From the NCBI GenBank assembly GCA_021817645.1, contig JAKAGH010000146.1, positions 1 through 7,810 on the forward strand: a stretch of 7,810 nucleotides of DNA, given 5' to 3'. The position numbers and the translations under genes were made by a program. The notes under the pieces are model-generated. The model was given only the letters and a program-made list of their open reading frames with translations. It had not been told where the DNA came from and did not search any database. The stretch is from Deltaproteobacteria bacterium. GTDB taxonomy: Bacteria; Desulfobacterota; Desulfobaccia; Desulfobaccales; 0-14-0-80-60-11. Shown in pieces: positions 1-5,801 of the stretch. How positions within the stretch are numbered: position 1 is the stretch's first letter; each line of letters begins with the position of its first letter.

Positions 1-798
1 AATCTGCTCCAGGCCGCGGACTATGACGTGGAAAAGGCGTCCCGGGGCATCGTCTACATCGATGAAGTGGACAAGATCGCCCGGAAGACGGACAGCCCCT
101 CCATTACCCGGGATGTTTCCGGAGAAGGCGTGCAGCAAGCCCTGCTGAAGATCATCGAAGGCACCATGGCGTCGGTGCCCCCCAAGGGCGGGCGCAAACA
201 CCCGCAGCAGGAGTTCATCAAGGTGGATACCACCAATATCCTGTTCATCTGCGGGGGTGCGTTCAACGGCCTGGAGGACATCATCGGCACCCGGGTGGGC
301 CGCAAGGCCATGGGCTTCGGGGCCGACATCCAGAGCCGCCATCAGCAGCCCTTGGGTGAGGTCTTATGCCAGGTGCAGCCGCCGGATCTTTTGAAATTCG
401 GGCTGATCCCCGAGTTCGTGGGACGGCTGCCGATCATCGCCACTCTCGATGAGCTGGACGAGGACGCCTTGGTGCGCATCCTCAAGGAGCCCAAGAATGC
501 CCTGGTGAAGCAGTACCAGAAGCTTCTGGAGATGGACCGGGTCAACTTGGACTTCACCGACGGCGCGCTGGTGGCCGTGGCCCGGGAGGCGATGAAGCGC
601 AAATCCGGGGCCCGGGGGCTCCGGGCCATTCTGGAGCGGGCCATGCTGGACTTGATGTATGACTTGCCGTCCCAGAAAAATGTGCAGGAGTGTCTGATCA
701 ACGAAGACTTTATTCTCAAACATGCCGCACCTGTTTTGAAGTACGAGACCACGGATGAGGTCGGATGGGAAGAACCAGGGAGGGTGGTGCAGCAATGA
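1..798 (+). CDS. clpX: ATP-dependent Clp protease ATP-binding subunit ClpX (5' end outside window)
   Basis: ClpX is the hexameric AAA+ unfoldase that recognises tagged or damaged proteins in the cytoplasm and threads them into the ClpP peptidase. The window holds the last 265 codons, in frame from base 1. By comparison with E. coli ClpX as I recall it, the zinc-binding domain, Walker A and GYVG pore loop lie upstream of the window. Visible here are Walker B (IVYIDE, bases 49-66), the RDVSGEG pore-2 region (bases 109-129), the RKH loop GGRKHPQQEF (bases 187-216), GLIPEFVGRLP near base 400, and the sensor-2 motif GARGLR (bases 607-624). No frameshift or missing motif is seen. The stop codon overlaps the lon start as ATGA, so the two protease genes are probably co-transcribed and translationally coupled. 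The C-terminal tail (ending VVQQ) is not a conserved motif that I recognise. Confidence 0.97.
   Translation, partial: NLLQAADYDVEKASRGIVYIDEVDKIARKTDSPSITRDVSGEGVQQALLKIIEGTMASVPPKGGRKHPQQEFIKVDTTNILFICGGAFNGLEDIIGTRVGRKAMGFGADIQSRHQQPLGEVLCQVQPPDLLKFGLIPEFVGRLPIIATLDELDEDALVRILKEPKNALVKQYQKLLEMDRVNLDFTDGALVAVAREAMKRKSGARGLRAILERAMLDLMYDLPSQKNVQECLINEDFILKHAAPVLKYETTDEVGWEEPGRVVQQ
777..784 (+). promoter_or_regulatory. Ribosome binding site deciding the lon start
   Basis: AGGGAGGG inside the end of clpX lies 10 bases before the ATG at 795, whose ATGA overlaps the clpX stop. A second purine-rich run, GGGGGAAGGGG (824-834), lies 11 bases before an in-frame ATG at 846. That ATG would start a shorter Lon beginning MVTVPMLPLR. 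I prefer 795 because of the coupling overlap, but both starts are usable. Confidence 0.6.
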
Positions 799-3251
799 TC
801 TTTCGACTAAACAAGCGGACTTCGGGGGAAGGGGAAAAGAAAAATATGGTAACCGTACCCATGTTGCCCCTCCGGGACATCGTGGTTTTTCCCCACATGG
901 TGGTGCCTTTATTCATCGGCCGGGAACGGTCCATCTCCGCGCTGGAATATGCCATGGGCCAGGAGAAGTATATCCTGCTCTGCACCCAGAAGGACCCCAG
1001 GAGAGATGAGCCCCGGGAGGCGGATATCTTCCGGGTGGGGACCTTGGCAGCGATTCTGCAGCTGTTGCGTTTGCCCGACGGCACAGTGAAGGTCCTCATT
1101 GAGGGCAAGGACCGGGCGCAGATCCGGCAATACCTGGCCAATCCCCATTTCTTCCAGGTGGAGGTCGAAGAACTGCCCGACACCTGGGTCCATAACCCCG
1201 AAACGGAAGCCATGCGGCGGGCCGCGATCGTCAGTTTTGAGACCTATGCCAAACTGAACAAAAAGGTCCCCCAGGAAGTGGTGCAGACCGTCGCCGGACT
1301 GGAGGACCCGGGCCGGCTGGCGGATACCGTGGCCGGGCATCTGGCCGTCAAGACCGAGGAAAAACAAGGACTGCTGGAGTCCCAGGAGCCGGCGCGGCGC
1401 CTGGAAAAAGTCCTGAGCCTGATTAACCGCGAAAACGAAATCCTCCAGATCGAAACCCGCATCAAAAACCGGGTCAAGAAGCAGATGGAAAAGACCCAGC
1501 GGGAGTACTACCTCAACGAACAGATGCGGGCCATCCAGAAAGAGATGGGGGAAAAAGAGGATTTCAAAGGCGAAATCCAGGAACTGGAACGGCGCGTCCG
1601 CAAGAAGAAGATGAGCGCCGAAGCCACCACCAAGGTCAAGCATGAGCTGAAAAAGCTCAAGCTCATGAGCCCCATGTCCGCGGAAGCCACGGTGGTCAGG
1701 AACTATATCGACTGGCTCCTGTCTCTACCCTGGTACGAAAAGACCAAGGAAAAGCACGACCTGGAGGAGGCGGAGCGCATCCTCACCGAAGACCACTACG
1801 GCCTGGAGAAGCCCAAGGAGCGCATCCTCGAACACCTGGCGGTCCAGAGCCTGGTGAAAAAGATGAAGGGCCCCATCCTCTGCCTGGTGGGTCCTCCGGG
1901 GGTGGGCAAGACCTCTCTGGCCAAATCCGTGGCCCGGGCCATGGGCCGGACCTTCGTGCGCCTGTCATTGGGGGGCGTCCGGGACGAGGCCGAAATCAGG
2001 GGCCACCGCCGCACCTATATCGGCGCGCTGCCGGGCAAGATCATCCAATCTCTGAAAAAGGCCAAGAGCAACAACCCGGTCTTTTGCCTGGATGAAGTGG
2101 ATAAAATGAGCACGGATTTCCGGGGCGACCCCTCGGCGGCGCTGCTCGAAGTGCTCGATCCGGAGCAGAACTTTGCGTTTAACGACCATTACCTGGATGT
2201 GGACTACGATCTCTCCGAGGTGATGTTCATTACCACCGCCAACAACCTGTACTCCATTCCCGCGCCCCTCCAGGACCGGATGGAAATCATCCGCCTGCCG
2301 GGCTACACGGAAGTGGAGAAGCTGCTCATCGCCCAGCAGTTCCTGATTCCCAAGCAGTGCCTCGCCAACGGCCTGAGCAAGGAAAACATCTCTTACTCCG
2401 AGAATGCCATCCTCAGCATTATCCGGCAGTATACCCGGGAAGCCGGGGTGCGGAACCTGGAGCGGGAGATCGCGTCCATCACCCGCAAGGTGGCCCGGGA
2501 AGTGGCGGCCAAAGGCAAGGATCACCAGGTCAAAGTGAGCAACCAGGTGGTCCAAAAATATCTGGGAGTGCCCCGCTTCCGCTTCGGCCGTACGGAAGAG
2601 GCCGACGAAGTGGGGCTGGTTACGGGTCTGGCCTGGACGGAGTTCGGCGGCGAACTGCTGCAGACCGAAGTAGTCATCCTTCCCGGCCGGGGCAAGCTTT
2701 TGATTACCGGCAAATTAGGGGAAGTGATGCAGGAATCGGCCCAGGCCGCGCTCAGTTACGTGCGCTCCAAGGCGGAACGGCTGGGCCTGCCCCTGGATTT
2801 CTACCGCAAAGTGGATATCCACGTCCATGTGCCCGAAGGCGCGATTCCCAAAGACGGGCCTTCGGCGGGCATCACCATCGCCACCTGCATCGCGTCCGCG
2901 CTGCTGAAGATCCCGGTGAAAAGGGACGTGGCCATGACCGGGGAAATCACTCTCCGGGGCCGGGTGCTGCCCATCGGCGGGCTGAAGGAAAAGATCATCG
3001 CCGCCCACCGCCACCAGATCAAGACGGTGCTTATCCCCCGGGATAACGCCAAGGATATCAAGGAAATCCCGGCCCGCATCCTGAAAGCGGTGGAATTGGT
3101 GCCGGTGGACCACATGGACGAAGTCTTGAAAATGGCCCTGGCCGTGGAAGATCCGGAAAGCCTGTTTAAAGAACCGCCACCGCCGGCCCCGCTGGAACCG
3201 GTCTTCATCCCGGCCGCGGAATCCCCGGCTTCGGAGATTCGGCCGCATTAG
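795..3251 (+). CDS. lon: ATP-dependent Lon protease (endopeptidase La)
   Basis: Lon is a cytoplasmic, homo-oligomeric AAA+ serine protease that degrades misfolded and specific regulatory proteins. The 818 residues from the chosen start match the family's usual length of about 780-820. The N-terminal substrate-binding domain opens with LPLRDIVVFPHMVVPLF. A charged helical region follows around residues 195-300 (MEKTQREYYLNEQMRAIQKE). Walker A GPPGVGKT is at residues 366-373 and Walker B ends in D433-E434. The protease domain has the KDGPSAG motif with catalytic Ser690, and Lys733 in GLKEK, 43 residues apart as in E. coli Lon (Ser679/Lys722). The C-terminus is a proline/alanine-rich tail. The start at 795 overlaps the clpX stop by four bases; 846 is an alternative. 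An inverted repeat of 7 bases (3234-3240 with 3257-3263) spans the stop codon. Confidence 0.97.
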   Translation: MIFRLNKRTSGEGEKKNMVTVPMLPLRDIVVFPHMVVPLFIGRERSISALEYAMGQEKYILLCTQKDPRRDEPREADIFRVGTLAAILQLLRLPDGTVKVLIEGKDRAQIRQYLANPHFFQVEVEELPDTWVHNPETEAMRRAAIVSFETYAKLNKKVPQEVVQTVAGLEDPGRLADTVAGHLAVKTEEKQGLLESQEPARRLEKVLSLINRENEILQIETRIKNRVKKQMEKTQREYYLNEQMRAIQKEMGEKEDFKGEIQELERRVRKKKMSAEATTKVKHELKKLKLMSPMSAEATVVRNYIDWLLSLPWYEKTKEKHDLEEAERILTEDHYGLEKPKERILEHLAVQSLVKKMKGPILCLVGPPGVGKTSLAKSVARAMGRTFVRLSLGGVRDEAEIRGHRRTYIGALPGKIIQSLKKAKSNNPVFCLDEVDKMSTDFRGDPSAALLEVLDPEQNFAFNDHYLDVDYDLSEVMFITTANNLYSIPAPLQDRMEIIRLPGYTEVEKLLIAQQFLIPKQCLANGLSKENISYSENAILSIIRQYTREAGVRNLEREIASITRKVAREVAAKGKDHQVKVSNQVVQKYLGVPRFRFGRTEEADEVGLVTGLAWTEFGGELLQTEVVILPGRGKLLITGKLGEVMQESAQAALSYVRSKAERLGLPLDFYRKVDIHVHVPEGAIPKDGPSAGITIATCIASALLKIPVKRDVAMTGEITLRGRVLPIGGLKEKIIAAHRHQIKTVLIPRDNAKDIKEIPARILKAVELVPVDHMDEVLKMALAVEDPESLFKEPPPPAPLEPVFIPAAESPASEIRPH

Positions 3252-3259
3252 GAGAAGAA

Positions 3260-3376
3260 TCTCACGCCAAGACGCTAAGACGCAAAGAAAGACGCAAACA
3301 CTTATTTAAATCTTGCGTCTTTGCGCTTGGGCGTCTTGGCGTGAGAAAAAATATCCTTGCGGCTTTGCGTGAGGTC
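3260..3376. repeat. Octamer-type imperfect inverted repeat after lon
   Basis: The left arm (3260-3287) starts TCTCACGCCAAGACGC and the right arm (3319-3346) ends GCGTCTTGGCGTGAGA. The two 28-base arms are reverse complements except for a short internal patch, and an inner pair GACGCAA/TTGCGTC (3291-3297 with 3313-3319) extends the hairpin. Within each arm the sequence repeats with a period of about eight bases around ACGCNAAG. A further degenerate unit in the right-arm orientation lies at 3355-3376 (CTTTGCGTGAGG). Similar 'acgccaagacgcaaag' tracts are known to me from intergenic spacers of many environmental bacteria, but I cannot name a family. It may end the clpX-lon transcript, although only a short A/T run follows. 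Confidence 0.8.
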
Positions 3377-3393
3377 TAAGCGCACTTTCCCTC

Positions 3394-3422
3394 TTGACAG
3401 CAAGGCCGCCATAGGCGACTAT
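3394..3422 (+). promoter_or_regulatory. Candidate sigma-70 promoter for the tRNA genes
   Basis: A perfect -35 hexamer TTGACA (3394-3399) is followed after 17 bases by GACTAT (3417-3422). This keeps the most conserved -10 positions (A2, A5, T6) but is otherwise weak. The next bases are GC-rich (CCGGGGCGGG), as in stringently controlled stable-RNA promoters. Transcription would start just before the tRNA-Val 5' end at 3432. Confidence 0.55.
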
Positions 3423-3431
3423 TACCGGGGC

Positions 3432-3507
3432 GGGCGGATAGCTCAGCTGGGAGAGCATCGGCCTTACAAGCCGGGGGTCACAGGTTCGAGCCCTGTTCCG
3501 CCTACCA
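3432..3507 (+). tRNA. tRNA-Val (anticodon UAC)
   Basis: A full cloverleaf of 76 bases with an encoded CCA can be folded by eye. The acceptor GGGCGGA pairs with TCCGCCT (a G-U at the first pair). The D-stem is GCTC/GAGC, the anticodon stem TCGGC/GCCGG carries the loop CTTACAA, the variable region has five bases, and the T-arm is ACAGG-TTCGAGC-CCTGT. The anticodon TAC is at 3465-3467 and reads GUA and probably other valine codons. A T-run follows directly (3509-3515), but the heptamer repeat and tRNA-Asp come next, so the two tRNAs may share a transcript. Confidence 0.97.
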
Positions 3508-3515
3508 GTTTTTTT

Positions 3516-3649
3516 AGTTCCATGTTCCTGGTTCCAAGTTCCAAGTTTGCGTCATAAATTTGAAGTTGAAAGTTCCAGGTTCTCTGATTAATTTATAAGC
3601 TTCTCGCTGCTCTCTTAGACTTGGAACTTTGAACTCGGAACTTGGAACT
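3516..3649. repeat. Heptamer-type inverted repeat between the two tRNA genes
   Basis: The left arm (3516-3546, containing GGTTCCAAGTTCCAAGT) is nearly the reverse complement of the right arm (3619-3649, containing ACTTGGAACTTTGAACTC), with about four mismatches in 31 bases. Both arms are built of seven-base units of the type GTTCCAA / TTGGAAC. Further degenerate units lie in the loop (3559-3581, TTGAAGTTGAAAGTTCCAGG). The element fills nearly all the spacer between the tRNAs. It encodes nothing recognisable. Confidence 0.8.
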
Positions 3650-3657
3650 GACATCCC

Positions 3658-3734
<77 letters not shown>

Positions 3735-3743
3735 ACGAAAATC

Positions 3744-3777
3744 AAGGGGTTAGGCCCAGCGGCCTAACCCTTTATTA
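3744..3777 (+). terminator. Intrinsic terminator of the tRNA transcript
   Basis: A 13-pair stem (3744-3756 with 3761-3773; core GGGTTAGGCC/GGCCTAACCC, one G-U) closes the four-base loop CAGC and is followed by TTTATT. It lies just after tRNA-Asp. The right arm also contains the stop codon of the recombinase remnant on the other strand (3764-3766). Confidence 0.88.
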
Positions 3778-3955
3778 ATTCAGTGGGAGCCTCTGGTGGG
3801 AGTTTTTGATTGAAAACGAGTTTTTCAGCGGCTTGGCGTTGACCCTCCCCCAGGGTTTGCACGTATTTTTCCGTGGTGGTTAGGCGCTGGTGACCCAGCA
3901 TCTTCTGGATGGTTGGCAGGGATTCCTTATGGTGATCAGCGAGCAGGATTGGTGG
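3764..3955 (-). pseudogene. C-terminal remnant of a tyrosine recombinase/phage integrase
   Basis: About 63 codons on the - strand read as the end of a tyrosine recombinase. LADHHKESLPTIQKMLGHQR is followed by LTTTEKYVQTLGEGQRQAAE and a TAG stop. The LGH histidine (3890-3892) and the nucleophilic tyrosine (3863-3865) are present at their usual nine-residue spacing. The first catalytic arginine, the lysine and the HxxR box that should precede this part are absent. Upstream of about 3955 the frame loses any resemblance and runs into the L25 terminator, so the gene is truncated rather than merely short. No start codon or ribosome site is evident. Such enzymes integrate mobile elements, often into tRNA 3' ends, and this one ends 30 bases from tRNA-Asp. 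I infer a decayed island or prophage edge. I saw no second copy of the tRNA 3' end in the window. Confidence 0.78.
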
Positions 3956-3976
3956 GTTTTTGAGCCAAAAGATTGA

Positions 3977-4010
3977 GGAAAAAAACAGCGGTGTTTAACG
4001 CACCGCTGTT
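3977..4010 (-). terminator. Intrinsic terminator after L25
   Basis: On the - strand AACAGCGGTG (4010-4001), a seven-base loop and CACCGCTGTT (3993-3984) form a perfect ten-pair stem. A run of Ts (3983-3977) follows directly. This is the only clear factor-independent terminator of the - strand block that begins at the csp promoter. Confidence 0.93.
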
Positions 4011-4054
4011 CCATATGTATCAATATTATCATTGCATGTCCGCTTTGGGGATTC

Positions 4055-4687
4055 CTATTCCTTCTTGCCGCGTTCGGCCACCTCGGGCGCTTCTTCCTCA
4101 GCAACCGGAGCTTCTGCGCTGATCTCCTCTTTCCTGGTGGCGGCAGCAACGGCGATGACCTCTTCCGGGTCGGCCAGAATTTTCACCTGGCCTGAAAGGA
4201 TGACATCGCGCACGCGGATGCTGTCGCCGATTTCGGTCAGACCGGAGATGTCGACCACGATCCGCTCCGGCATGTCCTGCGGGATGCACTCGACCTCCAT
4301 CGCGGTCAGGCCGGTGTGGATCTCGGCGTTGAAGTTCTTGACCGCCGGAGCCGTGCCGGCCAACTCGATGCCGACCTTGGCGCGCATCTTCTCAGTGAGC
4401 GAGACGATCTGGAAGTCTATATGCATCAGGCGGTTCTTGATAAAATCACGCTGCTTCTCTCGCACTTGCGCCAAGTACTGCTTCCCGTCCAGGTCAATCG
4501 TCACCAGGGTGGACGAGGTCAGGTAGGACAGCGTCTGCGTGCCCTCATAGGCATCCAGCAGGATTGGAGTCGCCTCCTTGCGGTGCCCATACAGCACGGC
4601 CGGGAGTTTTCCTTGGCGGCGCAGGACGCTCGCCTTCTTAGCGGCCACGTCACGCTTGGCAGCTTTCAGAACAATATGTTCCATCAT
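4055..4687 (-). CDS. rplY: 50S ribosomal protein L25, long Ctc form
   Basis: L25 binds 5S rRNA in the large ribosomal subunit; the longer form, called Ctc or TL5, adds a C-terminal beta domain and is a general-stress protein in Bacillus. The 210 residues fit the long form. The N-terminal 5S-binding domain (about 1-95) contains LRRQGKLPAVLYG and VREKQRDFIKNRLMHIDFQ. The C-terminal domain (about 100-185) has GLTAMEVECIPQDMPE and VDISGLTEIGDSIRVRD. The end (186-210) is a low-complexity Glu/Ala tail with a basic last segment. The sequence starts with two ATGs (4687 and 4684) behind GAGGAG at 4699-4694, so either may be used. The usual neighbours prs and pth are absent. Instead it follows the RRM gene after 258 bases and has a strong terminator, and may be co-transcribed with the cold-shock block. 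Confidence 0.95.
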   Translation of the reverse strand: MMEHIVLKAAKRDVAAKKASVLRRQGKLPAVLYGHRKEATPILLDAYEGTQTLSYLTSSTLVTIDLDGKQYLAQVREKQRDFIKNRLMHIDFQIVSLTEKMRAKVGIELAGTAPAVKNFNAEIHTGLTAMEVECIPQDMPERIVVDISGLTEIGDSIRVRDVILSGQVKILADPEEVIAVAAATRKEEISAEAPVAEEEAPEVAERGKKE

Positions 4688-4860
4688 GCTTAACTCCTCG
4701 AGCGCCTCTCACCCAACGGACTTCGACAGACTCAATCAGTCGGATTACCTTCGCTCTTTTCCATATTTGTTTGGCGGAGGCACCCGGCTGGGTATGCTCA
4801 GGACAGCCTGGTGGTCTCCAACAAAACAAGAAAATGGCATCAAGTTTGGTTTCTTAACGG

Positions 4861-4885
4861 GAGAGGCGGCCAGAAGCCGCCTCTC
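4861..4885. other. Perfect hairpin between the RRM and L25 genes
   Basis: GAGAGGCGGC (4861-4870) and GCCGCCTCTC (4876-4885) form a ten-pair stem on a five-base loop. No T-run follows on either strand, so it is not a canonical terminator. It could protect the 3' end of the upstream mRNA, be a processing site, or partly terminate transcription before rplY. The rest of the 258-base spacer (4688-4946) shows no gene and no convincing promoter for rplY. Confidence 0.6.
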
Positions 4886-4900
4886 GACTACCGGGAAATT

Positions 4901-4947
4901 ACGGGGCCAGAAAATAGGCTGCCCACCTGGGGCCGCCTGAGCCCCGT
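4901..4947 (-). other. Stem starting at the stop codon of the RRM gene
   Basis: ACGGGGC and GCCCCGT (4901-4907 with 4941-4947) are complementary over seven bases with a 33-base interior, and AATTTCC follows on the - strand. It could be a weak terminator or a 3' stabilising structure of the RRM mRNA. The long loop makes it uncertain. Confidence 0.35.
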
Positions 4948-5231
4948 TAATTCCGGTAACCACCACCGCCAAATCCGCCTCTTTCTCGCGGCTTGGCTTC
5001 ATTGACCGTCAGAGAGCGCCCTTCTATATCGCGGCCGTTGAACATGGAAATGGCCTTCTGGCCTTCCAGCTTGGTTTCCATTTCCACAAAGCCGAAGCCC
5101 CGGGGTTGACCCGTTTGGCGGTCGTTGATGATCTTGGCCGAGGTCACTTCGCCAGCCTCGGAAAAAAGGGTGTTCAGCTGCGCTTCGGTCATCTCGTAGG
5201 ACAGATTGCCCACGTATAATTTGATACTCAT
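4947..5231 (-). CDS. Small RRM-domain RNA-binding protein
   Basis: A 94-residue protein made of a single RNA recognition motif. RNP2 is LYVGNL (residues 5-10) and RNP1 is RGFGFVEM (44-51), with the exposed aromatics Tyr6, Phe46 and Phe48 that stack on RNA bases. The last 14 residues are a short arginine/glycine-rich tail (RERGGFGGGG). This is the architecture of bacterial glycine-rich RNA-binding proteins (the cyanobacterial Rbp type). They bind single-stranded RNA in the cytoplasm, and several are cold-induced. The start ATG overlaps the stop of the upstream 73-residue gene (ATGA, 5231-5228), with GAGGAG just before it, so translation is probably coupled. A cold-shock protein gene lies further upstream in the same direction. 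The target RNAs cannot be read from the sequence. Confidence 0.93.
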   Translation of the reverse strand: MSIKLYVGNLSYEMTEAQLNTLFSEAGEVTSAKIINDRQTGQPRGFGFVEMETKLEGQKAISMFNGRDIEGRSLTVNEAKPRERGGFGGGGYRN

Positions 5232-5449
5232 ATCTTCTCCTCGTTGGTATTGTCAGGATGCTCTTGCCGGAGTATTTCCGGCAGGGTGGTTTCACCCAGA
5301 CCGATAGTTTCTTCTGCAACCGCGTCCGGAGTTTCCTCCACCGGCGATGTCAGGGTTTTGCCCTGGCGACGTTTGATTTTTTCTTCGCTCTTCTGTTTCC
5401 GGGCTATCTCTTTGCCGCGCTTATTCCAGCCATATCGGTTTCTGGCCAA
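5228..5449 (-). CDS. 73-residue basic/acidic hypothetical protein
   Basis: I do not recognise a named family. The frame starts at TTG (5449-5447), six bases after GAGAGG, and ends in the ATGA overlap with the RRM gene. Those two signals, and its place between two RNA-binding genes in one direction, support it as real. The protein has two halves. Residues 1-31 contain 13 Lys/Arg around MARNRYGWNKRGKEIARKQK, predicted helical and suited to binding nucleic acid. Residues 38-73 contain 11 Asp/Glu and are probably disordered. There is no cysteine, signal peptide or membrane segment. I recall similar short 'GWNKRGKE..RK' peptides as hypothetical proteins in delta-proteobacterial genomes, without function. 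An RNA-binding accessory role with the Csp and RRM proteins is inference from context. Confidence 0.72.
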   Translation of the reverse strand: MARNRYGWNKRGKEIARKQKSEEKIKRRQGKTLTSPVEETPDAVAEETIGLGETTLPEILRQEHPDNTNEEKI

Positions 5450-5478
5450 GTTCTACCTCTCTCAGGGTCAAGGCGCCG

Positions 5479-5510
5479 GAACTCCGGGGATCCTAAGATC
5501 GCCGGAGTTC
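5479..5510. other. Strong hairpin between csp and the 73-residue gene
   Basis: GAACTCCGG (5479-5487) pairs perfectly with CCGGAGTTC (5502-5510). After one mismatch, GATC pairs with GATC (5489-5492 with 5497-5500) on a CTAA loop. No T-run follows on the - strand, so it is more likely a processing or mRNA-stability element than a terminator. It lies 20 bases past the csp stop and about 30 bases before the next start. Confidence 0.7.
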
Positions 5511-5530
5511 AGCTCATTCAGACTTTTGGC

Positions 5531-5734
5531 CTAAAGCTTGACCACGTTTTGGGCCTGAGGCCCCTTGGGACCCTGGGTTACTTCAAATTCCACCGTCTGT
5601 TCTTCCGCCAGGGAGCGGTAACCTTCGCCCTGGATGGCGCTGTGATGCACAAACACATCAGGACCACTTTCCCGACCGATAAAACCAAACCCCTTGGAAT
5701 CATTAAACCATTTTACCGTACCAGTTTCCTTCAT
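5531..5734 (-). CDS. Cold-shock protein, CspA family
   Basis: A 67-residue single cold-shock domain that binds single-stranded RNA and DNA and melts RNA secondary structure as a chaperone in the cytoplasm. It begins MKETGTVKWFNDSKGFGFIG. RNP1 is KGFGFI (residues 14-19) and RNP2 is VFVHH (27-31), with Trp9, Phe16, Phe18, Phe28 and His30 in the usual nucleic-acid stacking positions. The length is the family standard (65-70). The start at 5734 is fixed by AGGAGG seven bases upstream; a longer reading from 5830 would add 32 unrelated residues and is rejected. It is the first gene after a near-consensus promoter and a leader of roughly 150 bases, as in E. coli cspA, and heads the block with the 73-residue and RRM genes. 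Members of this family are not all cold-induced, so the induction is inferred. Confidence 0.95.
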   Translation of the reverse strand: MKETGTVKWFNDSKGFGFIGRESGPDVFVHHSAIQGEGYRSLAEEQTVEFEVTQGPKGPQAQNVVKL

Positions 5735-5801
5735 GGTGAAACCTCCTACAAACACTGCAAAGATACTCCTGCCAAAAAAGCAGGGCGCACAGCAGTCAGG
5801 C

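Noticed and set aside
765..794. Lon starting at 765 inside clpX
   Set aside because: It would add ten residues with no family similarity; the ATGA overlap at 795 is the more usual layout.
909..1643. A 244-codon - strand frame opposite lon
   Set aside because: It is an antisense shadow of a GC-rich gene; lon on the + strand is intact with all its motifs.
3260..3380. A short CRISPR array
   Set aside because: The units are 7-8 bases, contiguous and arranged as an inverted repeat, with no unique spacers of uniform length and no cas genes.
3357..3557. A 66-codon + strand frame across tRNA-Val, reading RIAQLGEHRPYKPG
   Set aside because: This is the classic false protein obtained by translating a tRNA gene; the cloverleaf explains the sequence.
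3880..4149. An 89-codon - strand frame beginning within rplY
   Set aside because: It is out of frame with rplY and with the recombinase remnant and passes through the rplY terminator, so it is a chance frame.
4745..5002. An 85-codon - strand frame overlapping the end of the RRM gene
   Set aside because: It is out of frame with the RRM gene, runs through two hairpins, and has no recognisable motif or start signal.
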